Shown one piece after another: positions 49,222 to 57,416 of a stretch of DNA of 64,000 bases. The position numbers and the translations under genes are program-made. This stretch comes from Streptomyces sp. col6 (GTDB lineage Bacteria; Actinomycetota; Actinomycetes; Streptomycetales; Streptomycetaceae), in contig NZ_RDBL01000006.1 of NCBI RefSeq assembly GCF_008042035.1, positions 890,572 through 954,571 on the forward strand, in the 5' to 3' direction. The notes under the pieces are model-generated. The model did not search any database. It saw only the letters and a list, made by a program, of their open reading frames with translations, and was not told the DNA's origin. Within the stretch, counting starts at the first letter, position 1. The number at the start of each line of letters is the position of its first letter.

Positions 49222-50400
49222 GTGTCGCTGCCACCCCTGGTCGAGCCAGCTGCTGAGCTCACCGTCGACGAGGTCCGCAGGTACTCCCGCCACCTGATCA
49301 TCCCGGATGTCGGGATGGACGGGCAGAAGCGGCTGAAGAACGCGAAGGTGCTCGTCGTGGGCGCCGGCGGCCTCGGTTCGCCGGCCCTGATGTACCTGGC
49401 CGCAGCCGGTGTCGGCACGCTCGGCATCGTGGAGTTCGACGAGGTCGACGAGTCGAACCTGCAGCGCCAGATCATCCACAGCCAGTCCGACATCGGCAAG
49501 TCCAAGGCCCTGTCGGCCAAGGAGACCGTCGAGGGCATCAACCCCCTGGTCAACGTGGTCCTTCACGAGGAGCGGCTCGAAGCCGAGAACGTGAAGGAGA
49601 TCTTCGCCGCGTACGACCTGATCGTGGACGGCACGGACAACTTCGCCACCCGCTATCTCGTCAACGACGCCGCGGTCCTGCTGAACAAGCCGTACGTCTG
49701 GGGCTCGATCTACCGCTTCGACGGCCAGGCGTCCGTGTTCTGGTCCGAGCACGGCCCCTGCTACCGCTGCCTGTACCCGGAGCCGCCCCCGCCGGGCATG
49801 GTTCCGTCCTGCGCCGAGGGCGGCGTCCTCGGCGTGCTCTGCGCCTCCATCGGCTCGATCCAGGTCAACGAGGCCATCAAGCTGCTCGCCGGCATCGGCG
49901 ACCCGCTGGTCGGCCGGCTGATGATCTACGACGCCCTGGAGATGCAGTACCGCCAGGTCAAGGTCCGCAAGGACCCCGACTGCGCGGTCTGCGGCGAGAA
50001 CCCCACCGTCACCGAGCTCATCGACTACGAGGCCTTCTGCGGCGTCGTGTCCGAGGAGGCCCAGGAGGCGGCGGCCGGTTCGACGATCACTCCGAAGCAG
50101 CTCAAGGAGTGGATCGACGCCGACGAGAAGATCGAGATCATCGACGTCCGCGAGCCGAACGAGTACGAGATCGTGTCGATCCCGGGCTCCCGGCTGGTCC
50201 CGAAGAACGAGTTCCTGATGGGCAACGCCCTCCAGGACCTCCCGCAGGACCGTCGCATCGTCCTGAACTGCAAGACGGGTGTCCGCAGTGCGGAAGTCCT
50301 CGCGGTCCTCAAGTCGGCGGGCTTCGCCGACGCGGTCCACGTGGGCGGCGGCGTGATCGGCTGGGTCAACCAGATCGAGCCCGAGAAGCCGGTCTACTAG
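49222..50400 (+). CDS. moeZ: MoeZ adenylyltransferase/sulfurtransferase
   Basis: A 392-aa E1-like enzyme fused to a rhodanese domain. The ThiF/MoeB part (1-270) has the ATP loop VVGAGGLGSPALMYLAAAG, the zinc pairs CYRC and CAVCG, and the Cys of the acyl-adenylate-transfer segment. The rhodanese domain (about 280-390) has the catalytic Cys in LNCKTGVRSAE. MoeZ adenylates sulfur carriers (MoaD2, CysO, ThiS) and delivers sulfur for molybdopterin and other thio-cofactors. It matches Rv3206c. GTG after GAGG. A terminator follows. Confidence 0.93.
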   Translation: MSLPPLVEPAAELTVDEVRRYSRHLIIPDVGMDGQKRLKNAKVLVVGAGGLGSPALMYLAAAGVGTLGIVEFDEVDESNLQRQIIHSQSDIGKSKALSAKETVEGINPLVNVVLHEERLEAENVKEIFAAYDLIVDGTDNFATRYLVNDAAVLLNKPYVWGSIYRFDGQASVFWSEHGPCYRCLYPEPPPPGMVPSCAEGGVLGVLCASIGSIQVNEAIKLLAGIGDPLVGRLMIYDALEMQYRQVKVRKDPDCAVCGENPTVTELIDYEAFCGVVSEEAQEAAAGSTITPKQLKEWIDADEKIEIIDVREPNEYEIVSIPGSRLVPKNEFLMGNALQDLPQDRRIVLNCKTGVRSAEVLAVLKSAGFADAVHVGGGVIGWVNQIEPEKPVY

Positions 50401-50405
50401 AACCA

Positions 50406-50454
50406 CACGCCGAAGGGGCCGGTCCGCAGCGCGCGGGCCGGCCCCTTCGGCGTG
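50406..50454. terminator. Bidirectional terminator after moeZ
   Basis: A perfect 17-bp stem (CACGCCGAAGGGGCCGG with its complement) with a 15-base loop, between convergent moeZ and the S33 peptidase gene. Confidence 0.85.
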
Positions 50455-50459
50455 CCGGG

Positions 50460-52004
50460 CTACGAGCAGGTCTTGCCGTCCGCCGGGACCTCGCCGTCCA
50501 GGAAGTACGAGTCCACGGTCGACGTCACACAGGAATTGCCCCCGTACGCGCCGTGCCCCTCGCCCTTGTTGGAGAGCAGCACACCGACGCCGTCGCCCAG
50601 CTCGTCCGCCATCCTGCGGGCGCCCTCGTACGGCGTGGCCGGGTCTCCCGTCGTCCCCACGACCAGGATCGGACCGGCGCCCGGGGCGCTCGCCTCCGGA
50701 TGGTCGTGCTCGCCCTCCACCGGCCAGCCGGAGCACCAGCCCGCCGTGTCCCAGGCCAGGAACGGCCCGAAGACGGGGGACAGCTTCTCGAACTCGGGCA
50801 GCAGCGCCCTCGCGTCGGCGGCCGAGGGCCTCGCCCTGCCGTCCGCGCAGGAGATGGCCCGCTGGGAGTGGTTCTGGGTGTCGTAGTGGCCGCTGTCGTC
50901 CCGGCCGTTGTACGAGTCGGCGAGCCGGAGCAGCGCGGCGCCGCTGCCCTTCTCGGCCTCGTCCAGGGCCTGGGTGAGGGCGGGCCAGCTGTCCTTGGAG
51001 TAGAGGGGGAGCACGATACCGGTGATCGCCAGCGACTCGTTGAGCTGGCGGTCCGTGCCCGTCGGCAGCGGTTCGGCGTCGATCCGCTTCAGCAGGGCGG
51101 TGATGCGCCGGGTTCCGGCCTTCGGGTCCTGGCCGCGGTCCTTGAAGTAGTTGTCCAGGGCCCGCTGGAAGCCGGTCGCCTGGTTCCGCGCGTGCCCGAT
51201 GGAGTCGGCGGTCGGGTCGACGACCGCGTCGAAGACCGTACGCCCCACGTTCTCCGGGAAGAGGTGGGCGTACGTGCCGCCCAGCTCGGTGCCGTACGAC
51301 ATCCCGAAGTACGTCAGCTTCTCGTCCCCGAGCACCTGGCGGATCAGGTCCATGTCGCGGGCGGCGTTCGTCGTACCGACGTACAGGAGGACGTCGCCGG
51401 ACAGGCGATCGCAGCCGGCCCCGAAGTCGGCGCCGTCCTTCATGAACGCCGCCTCCTCGGCCGGCGTGTCCGGGGTCATGTCGACGTCCTGGTACGCCTC
51501 GTCCTGCGTCTCGTCGTCGCGGCACCGCACCCCGGCGCTGCGCGCCACCCCGCGCGGGTCGAAGCCCACCAGGTCGTAACGGGTGTTGAGGGTGGCGTAC
51601 GAGCTGCCGGCGCGCGGGAGTATCGAGACGCCCGAGCCGCCGGGCCCGCCGAAGTTGAACAGCATCGAGCCCAGGCGCTTGCTCCGGTCCGTCGCCTCCT
51701 TGCGGACCAGGGCGATGCCGATCGTGTCGCCCCTCGGCTTCTCGTAGTCCAGCGGCACCTTCACCGTCGCGCAGCGCCACTCGGAGCCCGGCGTCTCACC
51801 GCCCTCGGGCGCCTCGCAGCGGGACCAGTCCGGGCGCTGCGAGGTCAGCGACGCGGGCAGCCCGTTCGCTTCGGAGGACGAGGAGGCGGGCGACGAGGCC
51901 GCCCCGCCTCCCTTGTCGTCCGTACCGTCCTCGCAGCCCGCGAGTACCCCCGTCAGCAGCAGTGCCGCTGCGGCCAGCGCTCCGGCCCGTGCGTGTGCGA
52001 CCAC
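50460..52004 (-). CDS. Secreted S33-family peptidase (tripeptidyl aminopeptidase-like), copy 1
   Basis: A 514-aa lipoprotein enzyme. The signal peptide ends in a lipobox (GVLAGCED). A Ser/Ala linker leads to an alpha/beta-hydrolase core with the nucleophile GMSYGTELGG. The C-terminal TAP domain contains VVGTTGDPATPYEGARR (Asp) and KGEGHGAYGG (His). These are Streptomyces extracellular exo-aminopeptidases like SlpD/SlpE and tripeptidyl aminopeptidase. GGGAGG lies 10 bases before the GTG. It is followed by its paralogue upstream (52078-53682). Confidence 0.9.
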   Translation of the reverse strand: MVAHARAGALAAAALLLTGVLAGCEDGTDDKGGGAASSPASSSSEANGLPASLTSQRPDWSRCEAPEGGETPGSEWRCATVKVPLDYEKPRGDTIGIALVRKEATDRSKRLGSMLFNFGGPGGSGVSILPRAGSSYATLNTRYDLVGFDPRGVARSAGVRCRDDETQDEAYQDVDMTPDTPAEEAAFMKDGADFGAGCDRLSGDVLLYVGTTNAARDMDLIRQVLGDEKLTYFGMSYGTELGGTYAHLFPENVGRTVFDAVVDPTADSIGHARNQATGFQRALDNYFKDRGQDPKAGTRRITALLKRIDAEPLPTGTDRQLNESLAITGIVLPLYSKDSWPALTQALDEAEKGSGAALLRLADSYNGRDDSGHYDTQNHSQRAISCADGRARPSAADARALLPEFEKLSPVFGPFLAWDTAGWCSGWPVEGEHDHPEASAPGAGPILVVGTTGDPATPYEGARRMADELGDGVGVLLSNKGEGHGAYGGNSCVTSTVDSYFLDGEVPADGKTCS

Positions 52005-52077
52005 GTTGTGCGTACCTCCCCGTCGAGCCCTGCCCGTACGGCAGTTCGCCCATCGTAGGGGGCGCGCCGAGGGGTGC

Positions 52078-53682
52078 TCAGCCGCAGACCGTGCCGGCCG
52101 CCGGGACCTTGCCGTCGAGCAGATAGCCGCCGACCGCCTTCTGCACGCAGGCGTTGCCGCTGTTGTACGCGCCGTGCCCCTGGCCCTTGTACGTCATCTG
52201 CACGCCGACGCCCTCGCCCAGTTCCTCGGCCATCGCCTTCGCGCCCTCGTACGGCGTCGCGGGGTCGCCGGTGTTGCCGATCACGAGGATGGGGGCGGAG
52301 CCGGGGGCGCTGACGTCGGGGGTCTTCCAGGTGCCCTTCACCGGCCAGTCCGTGCAGCCCATCAGGCCCCAGCCCAGGTAGTTGCCGAAGACGGCCGAGG
52401 CGTCACGGAATTCGGGGAGCTTCGCCTTCGTCTGCTCCAGGGTGAACCGCTCGCGCGAGTCGGCGCAGCTGATCGCGGTGTAGGCGGCGGCCGAGTTGTC
52501 GTAGCGGCCGTCCTCGGAGCGGCCGTTGAGGGAGTCGGCGAGCGCGAGGAGCAGAGCGCCGTTCCCGCCGTCGGCCTCGTCCACACCCTGTTCCAGCAGG
52601 GGCCAGGTCTCCTTGGAGTAGAGGGCCGCCGCGATGCCGGTGGTGGCCTGGGTCTCCGTCAGCTTGCGGGTTCCCATGCCCTGGATGGGCTTCTTCTCCA
52701 GCCGGTCGAGGAGGCCGGAGATGCCCTGTTCGATCTCCTCGGCGTCGGACCCGGGCAGCTTGCAGGCGTCGCCCCGGTCCGCGCAGTCCTTCGCGAAGTT
52801 GTCCAGGGCGAGCTGGAAGCCCTTGGCCTGGCCGAGCGAGGACTCCTCGGCGTTCTGGTTCGGGTCGACGACCGCGTCCAGCACCGACCGGCCGACGTTC
52901 TTGGGGAACAGGTGCGCGTAGACGCCGCCCAGCTCGGTGCCGTACGAGATGCCGAAGTAGTACAGCTTCTCGTCGCCGAGCACCTGGCGCATCAGGTCCA
53001 TGTCGCGGGCGGCGTTGGTGGTGCCGACGTAGGGCAGCTGCTCGCCGGAGCGCTTCTCGCAGGCGGCGGCGAACGCCTTGGTGTCCTGGACGAACGCCTT
53101 CTCCTCCGCCGCGTCGTCGGGGGTGCCGTCCTCCTGGTAGCGCGCGTCCAGCTGCTTGTCGGTCTCACACTCGACCCCGTCGCTGTTCCCCACGCCGCGC
53201 GGGTCGAAGCTCACCAGGTCGTAGCGGGCGCGCAGTTTGTCGTAGTCGCTGCCGAACGCGGGCAGGGTGGCGACGCCCGAGCCGCCGGGACCGCCGAAGT
53301 TGAAGATGAGCGAGCCGATCCGCTTCTTCGCACTGACAGCCTTGGCGCGGATCAGCGCCAGCTCGATGGTGTCGCCGTCGGGCTTCGCGTAGTCCAGGGG
53401 GGCCTTCATGGAGGCGCACTCCCAGCTCGCCCCGCCGGGCAGCGGCGACGGCGGTTTGCCGCCCCCCTGCGCCTGGGAAGGGGCCGGGCACTTCTTCCAC
53501 GTCAGCTTCTGGGCGGCGAGGCCGGACGGGGTGCCGGTGGCGGCGTTCGCCGCGCGGGGCGGGCTCGTCGTCGAGCGGTCGGCCGCTTCCTTGTCACCGC
53601 CGTCCGCACAGCCGGCGAGGGGGAACAGCACGGTCACGGTGGCGGCGAGGGCCGCGGCGCGCAGGGCAGGGGAGGTCCTCAT
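52078..53682 (-). CDS. Secreted S33-family peptidase, copy 2
   Basis: A 534-aa paralogue of the neighbouring peptidase. The lipobox (FPLAGCADG) follows a hydrophobic signal. The core nucleophile is GISYGTELGG. The late Asp is in VIGNTGDPATPYEGAK and the His in KGQGHGAYNSG. The two genes are 73 bases apart on the same strand and share long near-identical segments (YVGTTNAARDMDL, YGTELGG, DPATPYEGA), showing tandem duplication. A C-terminal Cys near the end is conserved in both, likely a disulfide. Confidence 0.9.
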   Translation of the reverse strand: MRTSPALRAAALAATVTVLFPLAGCADGGDKEAADRSTTSPPRAANAATGTPSGLAAQKLTWKKCPAPSQAQGGGKPPSPLPGGASWECASMKAPLDYAKPDGDTIELALIRAKAVSAKKRIGSLIFNFGGPGGSGVATLPAFGSDYDKLRARYDLVSFDPRGVGNSDGVECETDKQLDARYQEDGTPDDAAEEKAFVQDTKAFAAACEKRSGEQLPYVGTTNAARDMDLMRQVLGDEKLYYFGISYGTELGGVYAHLFPKNVGRSVLDAVVDPNQNAEESSLGQAKGFQLALDNFAKDCADRGDACKLPGSDAEEIEQGISGLLDRLEKKPIQGMGTRKLTETQATTGIAAALYSKETWPLLEQGVDEADGGNGALLLALADSLNGRSEDGRYDNSAAAYTAISCADSRERFTLEQTKAKLPEFRDASAVFGNYLGWGLMGCTDWPVKGTWKTPDVSAPGSAPILVIGNTGDPATPYEGAKAMAEELGEGVGVQMTYKGQGHGAYNSGNACVQKAVGGYLLDGKVPAAGTVCG

Positions 53683-53778
53683 CGCTCCATGCTGCGGTGG
53701 CGCGCGAGCGGGTGCACGGGGTACCGGTCCAAGTGGGTGGCCGGTGCAGCCAGTGCCTCCGTCAGCAACCGGCGGGGG

Positions 53779-56553
53779 TCACAGCTCGCCCTTGCGCGTG
53801 AGGTGGTTGAAGCACAGCCAGCCGGGAAGGACCGGCAGCCACAGGGTCATCAGCCGGAACAGCAGCACCGCCGGAGCCGCGACCTCCTTCGGCAGCCCGA
53901 CCGCGATCAGACCCAGCGTCAGCGCACCCTCGACGGCGCCCATGCCGCCCGGGGTCGGCGCGGCCGAACCGAGCGCGTTGCCGGCGAGGAAGACGACCGC
54001 GATGCTCGCGTAGCTGAGGTGCGGGGTGTCCGGCCCGCTGAACGCCCGGATCGAGGCGTCCAGGCACATCACGAACACACCGGTCAGCAGCAGCATCCCG
54101 CCGATGCCGGTGAGCAGCTTCTGCGGCCGCTGCACCACGTCGAGCATGCGGGGGATCACTCCGGCGAACAGCGACCGCACCCGGGTCACCACGAACTTCC
54201 GCAGGAACGGGATCGCGGTGACCACCAGCACCAGCACGGCGACCGTCAGCAGCCCGGCGATCACGGTCCTGGACGGGGTGAGCGAGGACGGGGTCTTCTC
54301 GGTGCCGGTCAGATAGCCGAAGGCGCCCAGCAGCAGGATGTGGCAGCCCAGGCCGAACAGCTGCGAGGCGCCCACACTGGCCACCGCGAGACCGGGCCGG
54401 ACCCCGGAGCGCTGGAGGAACCGGGTGTTCAGCGCGACCCCGCCGACCGCCGCCGGCGCCACGATCTTCACGAACGACCCGGCGACCTGCGCGAGGACCG
54501 TCCGGCCGAACGAAACCCGCTCGGGCACGAAGCCCAGCAGGCTCATCGCGGCGGCCACGTAACTGAGCGCCGAGAAGCCGAGCGCGGCGGCGACCCAGCC
54601 CCACTCCGCCTGCTCGACCACCGCGCCGAAGTCGGCCTGGGTGACCTGCGAGATCAGGAAGTACGCGGCGATGGCACCGGCAATGAAGCTGAACAGGGTG
54701 CGCGGCTTGATGCGTTCCAGGCGGACCGGCTCGACCGGGGCCTGCGGGCGGATCAGCAGGACCTCCCGGCGGATCTGGGAGAGCAGGTCCTCCTCGCGCG
54801 CCTCGTCGAGGGCGTCGTCCATGGCCCGCTTCTCGGCCTGCTTCTCGTTGCGCAGCGACTTGCGGGCGGCCTTGCGGTCACCACTGCGGGACAACAGCTC
54901 GGCGTCCTCGGCCCTGGCCCGCTTGGCCTCGTCCGACGCTTCGAGCACGGCCTCGCGCTCGCGCTGCGACCGCTCCCGGGCGAGCCGGCGCAGGTGCGCC
55001 CGGGTGGAGCGGCTGAGCGCGATCGGCTGGAGCAGCGGCAGACAGTCGGCGACCGCGTCGGGGCCGAGCACGGCGAGTGCGGCGGCCACGGCCCGCTCGG
55101 GGCCCACCCGCAGACCGGTCGTGGTGAGGAGCTGCGCGACGTCCATCCGCAGCACCAGATCACCGGCCGCGATCTCGCCGCCGCGCAGGTCCGTGACGAA
55201 CACCTTGCCGAAACGATCCACCAGGATGGCGTCGCCCGTGAGCCTGCGGTGCGCGATCCGGCGCGACTGGAGGGCCTTGACCTGCTGCCAGGCGCCGCGC
55301 ACCACGTCGTCGGTGATCTCGGCGTCCTCCAGGGCGTCCAGGGACCGGCCGCCGATGTGCTCGTAGACCAGCATCACGGCGTCCGGGCCCAGCTCGGAGG
55401 TGGCGATGAGCTTGGGGGCGTTGGCACCGGCGGCGATCGCCGCGTACGCGAGCAGCGCCTCCTGCTCCAGTGCCTGGCGCAGCGACTGGATGGACCGCCG
55501 CTGGGTGATGCCGCGCAGGGTGAGCCGGCGCCACACCCGGTAGAAGAAGCCCTGGGCCTGCTGCTCGCGGTCGACGACGGTCACATCGAGCGGTGGCCCG
55601 TCCTCCAGGGAGACCAGATAGCGGCGCCCCCGGTCGCTCTGGTCGCCGGCGTCGGGCGCCTCGTCGGCCCGCATCGCGGTGACCGGCCGGAAGCCGACGT
55701 GCCGCAGCCCGGCCATCAGGTGCTGGCCGGTCGGACGGACGTTCGGCGAGCCGACCGCGTACAGCGTGCCGTACGCCACCGTCCAGCCGATCAGCACCGT
55801 CAGCACGATGGAGAACGGGGTCGTGTAGCCGCCGACCAGCATGGCGAAGGCGTCCAGCAGCAGCACCACCCACAGCACGACCCGCCAGCGCGGCCGTCTC
55901 GCCATGCCGACCGCCGTCATGTACGCGATCACGGGGGCGAGGTAACCGTGCACGGGATCGGTGACCGCGTCACCGGGCTGCGGCTGGGTCAGCGCGTCCT
56001 GCAGGGTGCCGGACGCGTACTTGGCGACCCACAGATCCGTGGCGAGCGTCACGCCGTGGGCCAGCACCGCGGCCAGCACCCCGTCCGCGATCCGCAGCCC
56101 GTCGCGTTTGATCAGCCGCTCGATGGCGAAGGCGACCGGAACGAGCAGCACCGCGATGCTGGACACCAGCCCGGCGAGCTTGATGAGCAGATCGGGGGCT
56201 TGCCCGGTGCCCTTGGTGATGTCCTGTTCGAGGCCGGTGGTCGTGCCGTGGGCGAAGGCGGCGACGGAGAACAGCACGACGACCGCCAGCACCCCGATGA
56301 GCAGGCGCATCAGGTCGGAGGGGCGGTGCACCCGGGCGGGCAGCAGGGGCTCGTCCCCCGAGACGCGCTCGGTCAGCGCCTCCTCGGATGAGGCGAGCGT
56401 CGAGCCGGCCGGGCGCGCGGAGGGCTGCTCCGTGTCCGGCTCCTGCCGGTCCCCGTCCGAGCGTGGCTCGGCATCGGAGGCGTCGGCCGCCTTCGGTGGC
56501 TGCACGCCCTGCTCCTTCGTCGCCTCTGAGTGGTCTTCGTGTTCTCGTATCAC
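53779..56553 (-). CDS. Pseudokinase-fused lysylphosphatidylglycerol-synthase-type membrane protein
   Basis: A 924-aa polytopic protein. An acidic N-terminus (1-80) and about six membrane segments (80-260) precede a kinase-like cytosolic domain (about 330-560). A charged coiled coil (560-625) and eight or more membrane segments of the flippase/LPG-synthase TM type follow (GGVALNTRFL, PGGMGAVEGALTLGLIA). In the kinase part the catalytic HRD is HRR (IAHRRLTGDAILVD), the metal Asn is absent and DFG is DLR, so it is probably a pseudokinase. It corresponds to Rv3205c-type neighbours only loosely. The GTG start has no strong site. Substrate unknown; lipid transport or modification likely. Confidence 0.82.
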   Translation of the reverse strand: MIREHEDHSEATKEQGVQPPKAADASDAEPRSDGDRQEPDTEQPSARPAGSTLASSEEALTERVSGDEPLLPARVHRPSDLMRLLIGVLAVVVLFSVAAFAHGTTTGLEQDITKGTGQAPDLLIKLAGLVSSIAVLLVPVAFAIERLIKRDGLRIADGVLAAVLAHGVTLATDLWVAKYASGTLQDALTQPQPGDAVTDPVHGYLAPVIAYMTAVGMARRPRWRVVLWVVLLLDAFAMLVGGYTTPFSIVLTVLIGWTVAYGTLYAVGSPNVRPTGQHLMAGLRHVGFRPVTAMRADEAPDAGDQSDRGRRYLVSLEDGPPLDVTVVDREQQAQGFFYRVWRRLTLRGITQRRSIQSLRQALEQEALLAYAAIAAGANAPKLIATSELGPDAVMLVYEHIGGRSLDALEDAEITDDVVRGAWQQVKALQSRRIAHRRLTGDAILVDRFGKVFVTDLRGGEIAAGDLVLRMDVAQLLTTTGLRVGPERAVAAALAVLGPDAVADCLPLLQPIALSRSTRAHLRRLARERSQREREAVLEASDEAKRARAEDAELLSRSGDRKAARKSLRNEKQAEKRAMDDALDEAREEDLLSQIRREVLLIRPQAPVEPVRLERIKPRTLFSFIAGAIAAYFLISQVTQADFGAVVEQAEWGWVAAALGFSALSYVAAAMSLLGFVPERVSFGRTVLAQVAGSFVKIVAPAAVGGVALNTRFLQRSGVRPGLAVASVGASQLFGLGCHILLLGAFGYLTGTEKTPSSLTPSRTVIAGLLTVAVLVLVVTAIPFLRKFVVTRVRSLFAGVIPRMLDVVQRPQKLLTGIGGMLLLTGVFVMCLDASIRAFSGPDTPHLSYASIAVVFLAGNALGSAAPTPGGMGAVEGALTLGLIAVGLPKEVAAPAVLLFRLMTLWLPVLPGWLCFNHLTRKGEL

Positions 56554-56726
56554 CGGTCACCGCCCGCATGATGGTGGCACGGCCGACGGACGCAAGGGGG
56601 CATCAGGGTGCGATGAGGGGGCGTGCGAAGCGCAACATACGCAACTTTCCCGCCGTGCGCACGCTGCGTGTGCGGGCGGACACGGACCCCGCCGCCCTGT
56701 CGGTGGCGTACGGCAGGATGGGGCGG

Positions 56727-57116
56727 ATGAGCGAACACCCGACGGGCGACGCGCTGCCGGAGTACGCGGAACGCGTGCTCGACGTCGCCGACATGGTCCC
56801 GCCCGGCCGCGTCATGACCTACGGCGATGTCGCGGAGTGGCTGGGCGAGGGCGGCCCGCGCCAGGTCGGCCGGGTCATGGCGCTGTACGGGAGCGCGGTG
56901 CCGTGGTGGCGCGTGGTGCGCGCCGACGGCAGGCTGCTGCCCGGCCACGAGCTGCGCGCCCTCGACCACTACCGCGAGGAGAACACCCCGCTGCGGGAGG
57001 CCCCCGCGAGCGCGGAGGGCCACCTCCCGCGCCTGGACATGCGGCGCGCGCGGTGGGACGGCGTGACGGGCGGCCCGGCGGAGGCGCCCGGCGGCGGTGG
57101 GGGAGCTCACACCTGA
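56727..57116 (+). CDS. MGMT-like alkyltransferase-like protein (ATL)
   Basis: A 129-aa DNA-repair-type protein of the ATL family. PEYAERVLDVADMVPPGRVMTYGDVAEWLGEGGPRQVGRVMALYG is the DNA-binding winged helix and recognition helix. The active-site PCHR of O6-methylguanine methyltransferases is replaced by PWWRVV, so the acceptor Cys is missing. ATL proteins bind alkylated guanine and direct it to nucleotide excision repair. It matches Rv3204. Start ATG after GGATGGGGCGG; an ATG 9 bases earlier is possible. It lies before adnA, as in mycobacteria. Confidence 0.88.
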   Translation: MSEHPTGDALPEYAERVLDVADMVPPGRVMTYGDVAEWLGEGGPRQVGRVMALYGSAVPWWRVVRADGRLLPGHELRALDHYREENTPLREAPASAEGHLPRLDMRRARWDGVTGGPAEAPGGGGGAHT

Positions 57117-57416
57117 CAGCTTCGGCCATCGGACGGCGGATCGGGCGTAGCCGGGGCGGCGCGGGCGCCGACGCGCTGCGGGGGCCGGCCGGTCCGGCGG
57201 CGGCGCCGGGGCGCCCGGAGCCCGGTCGTCCGGATCTCGGTGCTGCGGAGCCCGGTCGTCCGGAGTCCGGCCGTCCGGAGCCCCGTGCCGAGGAGAACGT
57301 GACGCGCTCCGCAGTCGTCCCGGCGCATTCGAGGGGCACGCCGGAGTAGCGTCTTCAGTTCGCGGGCGACACCGCACCCGCACCACCCGAACACCCACCA
57401 GGACCGGCGATCCCAC
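57117..57416. other. Repeat-rich spacer before adnA
   Basis: About 300 GC-rich bases. CGGAGCCCGGTCGTCCGGA occurs at 57216-57234 and 57246-57264, with a degenerate third copy after it. Both strands stay open, but I find no ribosome site or motif, so I do not call a gene. The adnA promoter probably lies at the right end. Confidence 0.45.
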
